From contig CM056738.1 in the NCBI GenBank assembly GCA_029844215.1, forward strand, positions 60,727,593-60,791,592: DNA of 64,000 bases. The letters run 5' to 3'. Positions 21,027 to 34,240 of this stretch are shown piece by piece. The position numbers were made by a program, and so were the translations under genes. Below the pieces are notes generated by a model. The model had not been told where the DNA came from. It worked only from the letters and a program-made list of their open reading frames with translations, and searched no databases. Origin of the DNA: Przewalskia tangutica. Taxonomy: Eukaryota; Streptophyta; Magnoliopsida; Solanales; Solanaceae. How positions within the stretch are numbered: position 1 is the stretch's first letter; the number at the start of each line of letters is the position of its first letter.

Positions 21027-22436
21027 TGATGCGCGGTAAGATGCACACACTTTAAACGCAAGTGCACGTTATCGTGACAAGTAATATAGTCTTAGTAAGA
21101 CCGAATATCGTCCACAAGGATCAGGGTTCAATTACCAACTATCTATTTTCTAGTATCTATTTGGTGAATTGATAACTGATTTGTTGTTTATAACTACGAA
21201 TTATACAAGCTATTTTAATATAAAGATTTACTTCAGTGGTGATGAGAATAGGGCTTCCATGTATCCTTACTATCCGCTTATGCTACTTACTAATGCATTA
21301 ACTTATGGTATTCTTCTTTAGGAGAAAGCAGGTTTACGAAATCGTTTATACTCCCGTTAGGGTTATATAAACACTTAACCCCAGTATCGCACCTTACCTA
21401 CCTTTCGGTGATAAGGATAACTTTATAGGAGGATTAAGAACAAAAAGCTAGTTGACCGTCACGCACAATGCGTAAAATTAGGGTTGTTAAGCCTCTCATC
21501 AACGCTACATAAATAATTGAGGTATTTTCATCCCCAATCCAAGAATGTATACCCAACTTACAGCATATTCACAATCCCCCCTTTTTAATCGATTAGAAAT
21601 CATATAGTGATAATTAGTTGTCAATTAATTACCAAGAATTCAACTCAATTATTGGATAGATCTCACAATAAGAAAAATAACCATAAGCATGCATTAATTT
21701 ATAACATAAGTTTCTAGCAATTCAACATGGAAAGCCCTATAAGAGAATTAGTTCCTAGCCATAAATATGACAAGAACTAATTCAAAGTTCATCATAAAAA
21801 CTGAAATAAAGTAAAGAAAAGGAAAAGAAATTACTAAACTAATGGTATCCAATCTCCAAGCCAAAGTCTTGTGTTGTGCAAGAAGGGGAACCCTTAAAAA
21901 CTGCCTAGGGTTCTCCTTTTATAGCCGCAAATGACCTCTCCTCTTTCCTTCGTGCCCGCCCGATTTTCGTCAAAAGACCTAATTTTTCCGCGTCGGCGCC
22001 GCGGCCCTGCAGACAGGCGCCGCGGCGCCGGAAGTTCTGCAATCCGTCGGGTGTTTTGGCGCCGCGGCCCTGATATCTGCTGTCTGAGGGCGCCGCGACG
22101 CTGTATCTTCTGTAGCTCCTCGGATGTTTAGGCGCCGCGACGCTTTGCATGCGAGGCGCCGCGCCGAAGTTTTCGACCTCTGGATAGTGGCGCCGCGCAC
22201 GCTGATCGGGGAGGCCGCGCTGGTCTTGATTTTTCCCTCGTTCGCCACTTTCTCTGTTTCCAGCTCTGGCATCTCCTCTTTTGCCCTCTTTTTGTTCTTT
22301 TTCCGCCATTTGGCCATTTTAACCACTTTGACTCAAAAGAAAGAAAAACTATCCTAATACGACACTTATATGTGCAAAATGGGACAAAAGACTAACTAAA
22401 ACTGACTCAAAAGGTGTATATAAAATACACCGATCA
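21027..22436 (-). repeat. 5' LTR of element C
   Basis: 1410 bp, from TGATCGGTG to CCGCGCATCA in element orientation. It is followed on the plus strand by TTGAT and satellite. Confidence 0.95.
21916..21923 (-). promoter_or_regulatory. TATA box in element C 5' LTR
   Basis: TATAAAAG on the minus strand, the likely promoter of the genomic RNA of C. Confidence 0.7.
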
Positions 22437-22441
22437 TTGAT
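22437..22441. repeat. Right target site duplication of element C (TTGAT)
   Basis: It matches 13679-13683 exactly and continues into satellite (GTACATGTTTTATCG). Confidence 0.93.
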
Positions 22442-25400
22442 GTACATGTTTTATCGAATCATTGTGGAAGCATATGGACATGGAAAAAATTCATCACCGA
22501 GCCAACAACAACCAAAATCTTATTATAATCAGTCACGAATTTGCTATTTGAATTTGCTCATGAGATTGTTCAAATGGGCAGGAGCAGTTCGTCTAGTGTT
22601 CAAGGTTCAGAGGGTAGTTTGATTTTAAAAGCAAACTTGGGGTGTAAATTATTTTAACCCAAATAAATCAAAATCTTCTAAAAAAGTTGATTAGAAATCA
22701 TTTACTATTGAAGTGTTATATTCATCTCATACATTAATGTGATCTAATTTAAGTGATGATGTACATGTTTTATCGAATCACTATGGAGGGATATGAACAT
22801 GGAAAAAATGCATCACAGTGCCAACAACAACCTAAATCTTGTTATATCAGTCACAAATTTGCTATTTGAATTTTGCTCGTGAGATTGTTCAGATGGGCAG
22901 GGGCAATTAGTCTAGTGCTCAAAGTTCAGAGGGTAGTTTGATTTTAAAAGCATACTTGGGGGTGTAAATTATTTTAACCCAAATAAATCAAAATCTTCTA
23001 AAAAAGTTGATTAGAAATCATATTGAAGTGCTATAATCATCTCATAGATTAATATGATCTAATTTAAGTGATGATGTACATGTTTTATCGAATCACTATG
23101 GAGGGATATGAACATGGAAAAAATTCATCACCGTGCCACAACAACCTAAATCTTGTTATAATCAGTCACGAATTTGCTATTTGAATTTTGCTCATGAGAT
23201 TGTTCACATGAGCAGGGGCAATTCGTGTAGTGCTCAAAGTTCAGAGGGTAGTTTTATTTTAAAAGCAAACTTGGGGGTGTAAATTATTTTAACCCAAGTA
23301 AATCAAAATCTTCTAAAAAACTTGATTAGAAATCATTTACTATTGAAGTGCTATATTCATCTCATAGATTAATGTGATCTAATTTAAGTGATGATGTACA
23401 TATTTTATCGAATCACTATGGAGGGATATGAACATGGAAAAAATGCATCACAGTGCCAACAACAACCTAAATCTTGTTATATCAGTCACGAATTTGCTAT
23501 TTGAATTTTGCTCATGAGATTGTTTAGATGGGCAGGGGAAATTCGTCTAGTGCTCAAAGTTCAGAGGGTATTTTGATTTTAAAAGCAAACTTGGGGGTGT
23601 AAATTATTTTAACCCAAATAAATCAAAATCTTCTAAAAAAGTTGATTAGAAATCATTTACTATTGAAGTGTTATATTTATCTCATAGATTAATGTGATCT
23701 AATTTAAGTGAAGATGTACATGTTTTATCGAATCACTATGGAGGGATATGAACATGGAAAAAATGCATCACAGTGCCAACAACAACCAATATCTTGTTAT
23801 ATCAGTCACAAATTTGCTATTTGAATTTTGCTCATGAGATTGTTCAGATGGGCAGGGGCAATTAGTCTAGTGCTCAAATTTCAGAGGGTAGTTTGATTTT
23901 AAAAGCAAACTTGGGGGTGCAAATTATTTTAACCCAAATAAATCAAAATCTTCTAAAAAAGTTGATTAGAAATCATTTACTATTGAAGTGCTATATTCAT
24001 CTCATAGATTAATGTGATCTAATTTAAGTGATGATGTACATGTTTTATCGAATCACTATGGAGGGATATGATCATGGAAAAAATGCATCACAGTGCCAAC
24101 AACAACCTAAATCTTGTTATATCAGTCACAAATTTGCTATTTGAATTTTGTTCATGAGATTCTTCGACGAGGGGCAATTCGTCTAGTGCTCAAAGTTCAG
24201 AGGGTAGTTTGATTTTAAAAGCAAACTTGGGGGTGTAAATTATTTTAACCCAAATTAATCAAAATCTTCTAAAAAAGTTGATTAGAAATCATTAATATTG
24301 AAGTGCTATATTCATCTCATAGATTAATGTGATCTAATTAGGTGCTGATGTGCATGTTTTATCGAATCACTATGGAGGCATATGAACATGGAAAAAATTC
24401 ATCACCGTGCCACAACAACCTAAATCTTGTTATAATCAGTCACGAATTTGCTATTTTAATTTTGCTCATGAGATTGTTCAGATGAGCAGGGGCAATTCGT
24501 CTAGTGCTCAAAGTTCAGAGGGTAGTTTTATTTTAAAAGCAAACTTGGGGGTGTAAATTATTTTAACCCAAATAAATCAAAATCTTCTAAAAAAGTTGAT
24601 TAGAAATCATTTACTATTGAAGTGCTATATTCATCTCATAGATTAATGTGATCTAATTTAAGTGATGATGTACATGTTTTATCGAATCACTATGGAGGGA
24701 TATGAACATGGAAAAAATGCATCACAGTGCCAACAACAAACTAAATCTTGTTATATCAGTCACAAATTTACTATTTGAATTTTGCTCTTGAGATTGATCA
24801 GATGGGCAGGAGTAGTTCGTCTAGTATTCAAAGTCCAGAGGGTAGTTTGATTTTAAAAGCAAACTTGGGGGTGTAAATTATTTTAACCCAAATAAATCAA
24901 AATCTTCTAAAAAAGTTGATTAGAAATCATTTACTATTGAAGTGTTATATTCATCTCATAGATTAATGTGATCTAATTTAGGTGCTGATGTACATGTTTT
25001 ATCGAATCACAATGAGACATATGGACATGGAAAAAATTCATCACCGTGCCACAACAACCTAAATCTTGTTATAATCTGTCACGAATTTGCTATTTGAATT
25101 TGCTCAAGAGAATGTTAAGATGGGCAGGGGCAATTCGTCTAGTGCTCAATGTTCAGAGGATAGTTTGATTTTAAAAACAAATTTGGGGGTGTAAATTATT
25201 TTAACCCAAATAAATCAAAATCTTCTAAAAAAGTTGATTAGAAATCATATACTATTTAAGTGCTATATTCATCTCATAGATTAATGTGATCTAATTTAAG
25301 TGATGATGTACATGTTTTATCGAATCACTATGGAGGTATATGATCATGGAAAAAATGCATCACAGTGCCAACAACAACCTAAATCTAGTTATATCAGTCA

Positions 25401-26414
25401 CAAATTTGTTATTTGAATTTTGCTCATGAGATTGTTCAGATGGGCAGGGGCAATTCGTCTAGTGCTCAAAGTTCAGAGGGTAGTTTGATTTTAAAAGCAA
25501 ACTTGGGGGTGTAAATTATTTTAACCCAAATTAATCAAAATCTTCTAAAAAAGTTGATTAGAACTCATTAACTATTGAAGTGTTATATTCATCTCATAGA
25601 TTAATGTGATCTAATTAGGTGCTGATGTGCATGTTTTATCGAATCACTATGGAGGCATATGGACATGGAAAAAATTCATCACCGTGCCACAACAACCTAA
25701 ATCTTGTTATAATCAGTCACGAATTTGCTATTTGAATTTTGCTCATGAGATTGTTCACATGAGCAGGGGCAATTCGTGTAGTGCTCAAAGTTCAGAGGGT
25801 AGTTTTATTTTAAAAGTAAATTTGGGGGTGTAAATTATTTTAACCCAAGTAAATCAAAATCTTCTAAAAAAGTTGATTAGAAATCATTTACTATTGAAGT
25901 GCTATATTCATCTCATAGATTAATGTGATCTAATTTAAGTGATGATGTACATGTTTTATCGAATCACTATGGAGGGATATGAACATGGAAAAAATGCATC
26001 ACAGTGTCAACAACAATCTAAATCTTGTTATATCAGTCACAAATTAGCTATTTTAATTTTGCTCATGAGATTGATCAGATGGGCAGGAGCAGTTCGTCTA
26101 GTGTTCAAGGTTCAGAGGGTAGTTTGATTTTAAAAGCAAACTTGGGGGTGTAAATTATTTTAACCCAAATAAATCAAAATCTTCTAAAAAAGTTGATTAG
26201 AAATCATTTACTATTGAAGTGTTATATTCATCTCATACATTAATGTGATCTAATTTAAGTGATGATGTACATGTTTTATCGAATCACTATGGAGGGATAT
26301 GAACATGGAAAAAATGCATCACAGTGCCAACAACAACCTAAATCTTGTTATATCAGTCACAAATTTGCTATTTGAATTTTGCTCGTGAGATTATTCAGAT
26401 GGGCAGGGGCAATT

Positions 26415-29400
26415 AGTCTAGTGCTCAAAGTTCAGAGGGTAGTTTGATTTTAAAAGCATACTTGGGGGTGTAAATTATTTTAACCCAAATAAATCAAAAT
26501 CTTCTAAAAAAGTTGATTAGAAATCATATTGAAGTGCTATATTCATCTCATAGATTAATATGATCTAATTTAAGTGATGATGTACATGTTTTATCGAATC
26601 ACTATGGAGGGATATGAACATGGAAAAAATGCATCACAGTGCCAACAACAACCTAAATCTAGTTATATCAGTCACAAATTTGTTATTTGAATTTTGCTCA
26701 TGAGATTGTTCAGATGGGCAGGGGCAATTCGTCTAGTGCTCAAAGTTCAGAGGGTAGTTTGATTTTAAAAGCAAACTTGGGGGTGTAAATTATTTTAACC
26801 CAAATTAATCAAAATCTTCTAAAAAAGTTGATTAGAACTCATTAACTATTGAAGTGTTATATTCATCTCATAGATTAATGTGATCTAATTAGGTGCTGAT
26901 GTGCATGCTTTATCGAATCACTATGGAGGCATATGGACATGGAAAAAATTCATCACCATGCCACAACAACCTAAATCTTGTTATAATCAGTCACGAATTT
27001 GCTATTTGAATTTTGCTCATGAGATTGTTCACATGAGCAGGGGCAATTCGTGTAGTGCTCAAAGTTCAGAGGGTAGTTTTATTTTAAAAGTAAACTTGGG
27101 GGTGTAAATTATTTTAACCCAAGTAAATCAAAATCTTCTAAAAAGTTGATTAGAAATCATTTACTATTGAAGTGCTATATTCATCTCATAGATTAATGTG
27201 ATCTAATTTAAGTGATGATGTACATGTTTTATCGAATCACTATGGAGGGATATGAACATGGAAAAAATGCATCACAGTGTCAACAACAACCTAAATCTTG
27301 TTATATCAGTCACAAATTAGCTATTTTAATTTTGCTCATGAGATTGATCAGATGGGCAGGAGCAGTTCGTCTAGTGTTCAAGGTTCAGAGGGTAGTTTGA
27401 TTTTAAAAGCAAACTTGGGGTGTAAATTATTTTAACCCAAATAAATCAAAATCTTCTAAAAAAGTTGATTAGAAATCATTTACTATTGAAGTGTTATATT
27501 CATCTCATACATTAATGTGATCTAATTTAAGTGATGATGTACATGTTTTATCGAATCACTATGGAGGGATATGAACATGGAAAAAATGCATCACAGTGCC
27601 AACAACAACCTAAATCTTGTTATATCAGTCACAAATTTGCTATTTGAATTTTGCTCGTGAGATTGTTCAGATGGGCAGGGGCAATTAGTCTAGTGCTCAA
27701 AGTTCAGAGGGTAGTTTGATTTTAAAAGCATACTTGGGGGTGTAAATTATTTTAACCCAAATAAATCAAAATCTTCTAAAAAAGTTGATTAGAAATCATA
27801 TTGAAGTGCTATAATCATCTCATAGATTAATATGATCTAATTTAAGTGATGATGTACATGTTTTATCGAATCACTATGGAGGGATATGAACATGGAAAAA
27901 ATGCATCACAGTGCCAACAACAACCTAAATCTTGTTATATCAGTCACGAATTTGCTATTGAATATTGCTCATGAGATTGTTCAGATGGGCAGGGGCAATT
28001 CGTCTAGTGCTCAAAGTTCAGAGGGTATTTTGATTTTAAAAGCAAACTTGGGGGTGTAAATTATTTTAACCCAAATAAATCAAAATCTTCTAAAAACGTT
28101 GATTAGAAATCATATACTATTTAAGTGCTATATTCATCTCATAGATTAATGTGATCTAATTTAAGTGATGATGTACATGTTTTATCGAATCACTATGGAG
28201 GGATATGATCATGGAAAAAATGCATCACAGTGCCAACAACAACCTAAATCTAGTTATATCAGTAACAAATTTGTTATTTGAATTTTGCTCATGAGATTGT
28301 TCAGATGGGCAGGGGCAATTCGTCTAGTGCTCAAAGTTCAGAGGGTAGTTTAATTTTAAAAGCAAACTTGGGGGTGTAAATTATTTTAACCCAAATTAAT
28401 CAAAATCTTTTAAAAAAGTTGATTTGAACTCATTAACTATTGAAGTGTTATATTAATTTCATAGATTAATGTGATCTAATTAGGTGCTGATGTGCATGTT
28501 TTATCGAATCACTATGGAGGCATATGGACATGGAAAAAATTCATCACCGTGCCACAACAACCTAAATCTTGTTATAATCGATCACGAATTTGCTATTTGA
28601 ATTTTGCTCATGAGATTGTTACGATGGCGGGGGCAATACGTGTAGTGCTCTAAGTTCAGAGGGTATTTTGATTTTAAAAGCAAACTTGGGGGTGTAAATT
28701 ATTTTAACCCAAATAAATCAAAATCTTTTAAAAAAGTTGATTAGAAATCATTTACTATTGAAGTGTTATATTTATCTCATAGATTAATGTGATCTAATTT
28801 AAGTGAAGATGTACATGTTTTATCGAATCACTATGGAGGGATATGAACATGGAAAAAATGCATCACAGTGCCAACAACAACCAATATCTTGTTATATCAG
28901 TCACAAATTTGCTATTTGAATTTTGCTCATGAGATTGTTCATAAGGGCAGGGGCAATTAGTCTAGTGCTCAAAGTTCAGAGGGTAGTTTGATTTTAAAAG
29001 CATACTTGGGGGTGTAAATTATTTTAACCCAAATAAATCAAAATCTTCTAAAAAAGTTGATTAGAAATCATATTGAAGTGCTATATTCATCTCATAGATT
29101 AATATGATCTAATTTAAGTGATGATGTACATGTTTTATCGAATCACTATGGAGGGATATGAACATGGAAAAAATGCATCACAGTGCCAACAACAACCTAA
29201 ATCTAGTTATATCAGTCACAAATTTGTTATTTGAATTTTGCTCATGAGATTGTTCAGATGGCGAGGCGGCAATTCGTCTAGTGCTCAAAGTTCAGAGGGT
29301 AGTTTGATTTTAAAAGCAAACTTGGGGGTGTAAATTATTTTAACCCAAATTAATCAAAATCTTCTAAAAAAGTTGATTAGAACTCATTAACTATTGAAGT

Positions 29401-31505
29401 GTTATATTCATCTCATAGATTAATGTGATCTAATTAGGTGCTGATGTGCATGCTTTATCGAATCACTATGGAGGCATATGGACATGGAAAAAATTCATCA
29501 CCATGCCACAACAACCTAAATCTTGTTATAATCAGTCACGAATTTGCTATTTGAATTTTGCTCATGAGATTGTTCACATGAGCAGGGGCAATTCGTGTAG
29601 TGCTCAAAGTTCAGAGGGTAGTTTTATTTTAAAAGTAAACTTGGGGGTGTAAATTATTTTAACCCAAGTAAATCAAAATCTTCTAAAAAAGTTGATTAGA
29701 AATCATTTACTATTGAAGTGCTATATTCATCTCATAGATTAATGTGATCTAATTTAAGTGATGATGTACATGTTTTATCGAATCACTATGGAGGGATATG
29801 AACATGGAAAAAATGCATCACAGTGTCAACAACAACCTAAATCTTGTTATATCAGTCACAAATTAGCTATTTTAATTTTGCTCATGAGATTGATCAGATG
29901 GGCAGGAGCAGTTCGTCTAGTGTTCAAGGTTCAGAGGGTAGTTTGATTTTAAAAGCAAACTTGGGGTGTAAATTATTTTAACCCAAATAAATCAAAATCT
30001 TCTAAAAAAGTTGATTAGAAATCATTTACTATTGAAGTGTTATATTCATCTCATACATTAATGTGATCTAATTTAAGTGATGATGTACATGTTTTATCGA
30101 ATCACTATGGAGGGATATGAACATGGAAAAAATGCATCACGTGCAACAACAACCTAAATCTTGTTATATCAGTCACAAATTTGCTATTTGAATTTTGCTC
30201 GTGAGATTGTTCAGATGGGCAGGGGCAATTAGTCTAGTGCTCAAAGTTCAGAGGGTAGTTTGATTTTAAAAGCATACTTGGGGGTGTAAATTATTTTAAC
30301 CCAAATAAATCAAAATCTTCTAAAAAAGTTGATTAGAAATCATATTGAAGTGCTATAATCATCTCATAGATTAATATGATCTAATTTAAGTGATGATGTA
30401 CATGTTTTATCGAATCACTATGGAGGGATATGAACATGGAAAAAATGCATCATGATGCCAACAACAACCTAAATCTTGTTATATCGATCACGAATTTGCT
30501 ATTGAATATTGCTCATGAGATTGTTCGGATGGGCGGGGCAATTCGTCTAGTGCTCAAAGTTCAGAGGGTATTTTGATTTTAAAAGCAAACTTGGGGGTGT
30601 AAATTATTTTAACCCAAATAAATCAAAATCTTCTAAAACGTTGATTAGAAATCATATACTATTTAAGTGCTATATTCATCTCATAGATTAATGTGATCTA
30701 ATTTAAGTGATGATGTACATGTTTTATCGAATCACTATGGAGGGATATGATCATGGAAAAAATGCATCACAGTGCCAACAACAACCTAAATCTAGTTATA
30801 TCAGTAACAAATTTGTTATTTGAATTTTGCTCATGAGATTGTTCAGATGGGCAGGGGCAATTCGTCTAGTGCTCAAAGTTCAGAGGGTAGTTTAATTTTA
30901 AAAGCAAACTTGGGGGTGTAAATTATTTTAACCCAAATTAATCAAAATCTTTTAAAAAAGTTGATTTGAACTCATTAACTATTGAAGTGTTATATTAATT
31001 TCATAGATTAATGTGATCTAATTAGGTGCTGATGTGCATGTTTTATCGAATCACTATGGAGGCATATGGACATGGAAAAAATTCATCACCGTGCCACAAC
31101 AACCTAAATCTTGTTATAATCAGTCACGAATTTGCTATTTGAATTTTGCTCATGAGATTGTTCTGATGAGCAGGGGCAATACGTGTAGTGCTCTAAGTTC
31201 AGAGGGTATTTTGATTTTAAAAGCAAACTTGGGGGTGTAAATTATTTTAACCCAAATAAATCAAAATCTTTTAAAAAAGTTGATTAGAAATCATTTACTA
31301 TTGAAGTGTTATATTTATCTCATAGATTAATGTGATCTAATTTAAGTGAAGATGTACATGTTTTATCGAATCACTATGGAGGGATATGAACATGGAAAAA
31401 ATGCATCACAGTGCCAACAACAACCAATATCTTGTTATATCAGTCACAAATTTGCTATTTGAATTTTGCTCATGAGATTGTTCATAAGGGCAGGGGCAAT
31501 TAGTC
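26415..31505. repeat. Tandem duplication of an 8-monomer block (about 2545 bp)
   Basis: Private variants recur at a fixed offset of about 2545 bp: the TGTGCATGCTTTATCG variant at 26901 and 29446, CTATTGAATATTGCTC at about 27955 and 30500, and TATTAATTTCATAG at about 28450 and 30995. Copy 1 is about 26415-28960, copy 2 about 28960-31505. Confidence 0.85.
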
Positions 31506-34240
31506 TAGTGCTCAAATTTCAGAGGGTAGTTTGATTTTAAAAGCAAACTTGGGGGTGCAAATTATTTTAACCCAAATAAATCAAAATCTTCTAAAAAAGT
31601 TGATTAGAAATCATTTACTATTGAAGTGCTATATTCATCTCATAGATTAATGTGATCTAATTTAAGTGATGATGTACATTTTTATCGAATCACTATGGAG
31701 GATATGATCATGGAAAAAATGCATCACGATGCCAACAACAACGTAAATCTTGTTATATCGATCCACAAATTTGCTATTTGAATTTTGTTCATGAGATTGT
31801 TCGGATGGGCGGGCAATTCGTCTAGTGCTCAAAGTTGAGGGTAGTTTGATTTTAAAAGCAAACTTGGAGGTGTAAATTATTTTAACCCAAATTAATCAAA
31901 ATCTTCTAAAAAAGTTGATTAGAAATCATTAATATTGAAGTGCTATATTCATCTCATAGATTAATGTGATCTAATTAGGTGCTGATGTGCATGTTTTATC
32001 GAATCACTATGGAGGCATCTGAACATGGAAAAAATTCATCACCGTGCCACAACAACCTAAATCTTGTTATAATCGATCACGAATTTGCTATTTTGATTTT
32101 GCTCATGAGATTGTTCAGATGAGCAGGGGCAATTCGTCTAGTGCTCAAAGTTCAGAGGGTAGTTTTATTTTAAAAGCAAACTTGGGGGTGTAAATTATTT
32201 TTACCCAAATAAATCAAAATCTTCTAAAAAAGTTGATTAGAAATCATTTACTATTGAAGTGCTATATTCATCTCATAGATTAATGTGATCTAATTTAAGT
32301 GATGATGTACATGTTTTATCGAATCACTATGGAGGGATATGAACATGGAAAAAATGCATCACAGTGCCAACAACAAACTAAATCTTGTTATATCAGTCAC
32401 AAATTTACTATTTGAATTTTGCTCTTGAGATTGATCAGATGGGCAGGAGTAGTTCGTCTAGTGTTCAAAGTTCAGAGGGTTGTTTGATTTTAAAAGCAAA
32501 CTTGGGGGTGTAAATTATTTTAACCCAAAAAAATCATAATCTTCTAAAAAAGTTGATTAGAAATCATTTACTATTGAAGCGCTATATTCATCTCATTGAT
32601 TAATGTGATCTAATTTAGGTGCTGATGTACATGTTTTATCGAATCACTATGGAGGGATATGAACATGGAAAAAATGCATCACAGTGCCAACAACAACCTA
32701 AATCTTGTTATATCAGTCACGAATTTGCTATTTGAATTTTGCTCATGAGATTGTTTAGATGGGCAGGGGAAATTCGTCTAGTGCTCAAAGTTCAGAGGGT
32801 ATTTTGATTTTAAAAGCAAACTTGGGGGTGTAAATTATTTTAACCCAAATAAATCAAAATCTTCTAAAAAAGTTGATTAGAAATCATTTACTATTGAAGT
32901 GTTATATTTATCTCATAGATTAATGTGATCTAATTTAAGTGAAGATGTACATGTTTTATCGAATCACTATGGAGGGATATGAACATGGAAAAAATGCATC
33001 ACAGTGCCAACAACAACCAATATCTTGTTATATCAGTCACAAATTTGCTATTTGAATTTTGCTCATGAGATTGTTCATAAGGGCAGGGGCAATTAGTCTA
33101 GTGCTCAAATTTCAGAGGGTAGTTTGATTTTAAAAGCAAACTTGGGGGTGCAAATTATTTTAACCCAAATAAATCAAAATCTTCTAAAAAAGTTGATTAG
33201 AAATCATTTACTATTGAAGTGCTATATTCATCTCATAGATTAATGTGATCTAATTTAAGTGATGATGTACATTTTTTATCGAATCACTATGGAGGGATAT
33301 GATCATGGAAAAAATGCATCACAGTGCCAACAACAACGTAAATCTTGTTATATCAGTCACAAATTTGCTATTTGAATTTTGTTCATGAGATTGTTCAGAT
33401 GGGCAGGGGCAATTCGTCTAGTGCTCAAAGTTCAGAGGGTAGTTTGATTTTAAAAGCAAACTTGGAGGTGTAAATTATTTTAACCCAAATTAATCAAAAT
33501 CTTCTAAAAAAGTTGATTAGAAATCATTAATATTGAAGTGCTATATTCATCTCATAGATTAATGTGATCTAATTAGGTGCTGATGTGCATGTTTTATCGA
33601 ATCACTATGGAGGCATCTGAACATGGAAAAAATTCATCACCGTGCCACAACAACCTAAATCTTGTTATAATCAGTCACGAATTTGCTATTTTGATTTTGC
33701 TCATGAGATTGTTCAGATGAGCAGGGGCAATTCGTCTAGTGCTCAAAGTTCAGAGGGTAGTTTTATTTTAAAAGCAAACTTGGGGGTGTAAATTATTTTT
33801 ACCCAAATAAATCAAAATCTTCTAAAAAAGTTGATTAGAAATCATTTACTATTGAAGTGCTATATTCATCTCATAGATTAATGTGATCTAATTTAAGTGA
33901 TGATGTACATGTTTTATCGAATCACTATGGAGGGATATGAACATGGAAAAAATGCATCACAGTGCCAACAACAAACTAAATCTTGTTATATCAGTCACAA
34001 ATTTACTATTTGAATTTTGCTCTTGAGATTGATCAGATGGGCAGGAGTAGTTCGTCTAGTGTTCAAAGTTCAGAGGGTTGTTTGATTTTAAAAGCAAACT
34101 TGGGGGTGTAAATTATTTTAACCCAAAAAAATCATAATCTTCTAAAAAAGTTGATTAGAAATCATTTACTATTGAAGCGCTATATTCATCTCATTGATTA
34201 ATGTGATCTAATTTAGGTGCTGATGTACATGTTTTATCGA
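31200..34240. repeat. Tandem duplication of a 5-monomer block (offset about 1595 bp)
   Basis: Shared rare variants: CAACAACGTAAATC at 31735 and 33330, GGCATCTGAACATGG at 32013 and 33611, and AAAAAATCATAATC at about 32527 and 34124. Aligned parts are about 31200-32645 and 32796-34240. Confidence 0.85.

Larger units (their letters stand above)
13684..22436 (-). mobile_element. Element C: complete pol-less Athila-type element
   Basis: 8753 bp with LTRs of 1399 and 1410 bp, primer site, gag, protease, the conserved box, ORF2, 3' UTR and G-rich tract, flanked by TTGAT on both sides. There is no RT, RNase H or integrase: protease ends at about 18320 and the box that follows integrase in A starts at about 18305. 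It shares this structure with B, which sits at a different target, so the pol-less form itself must have been copied. The gag-protease frame has several breaks. Confidence 0.93.
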
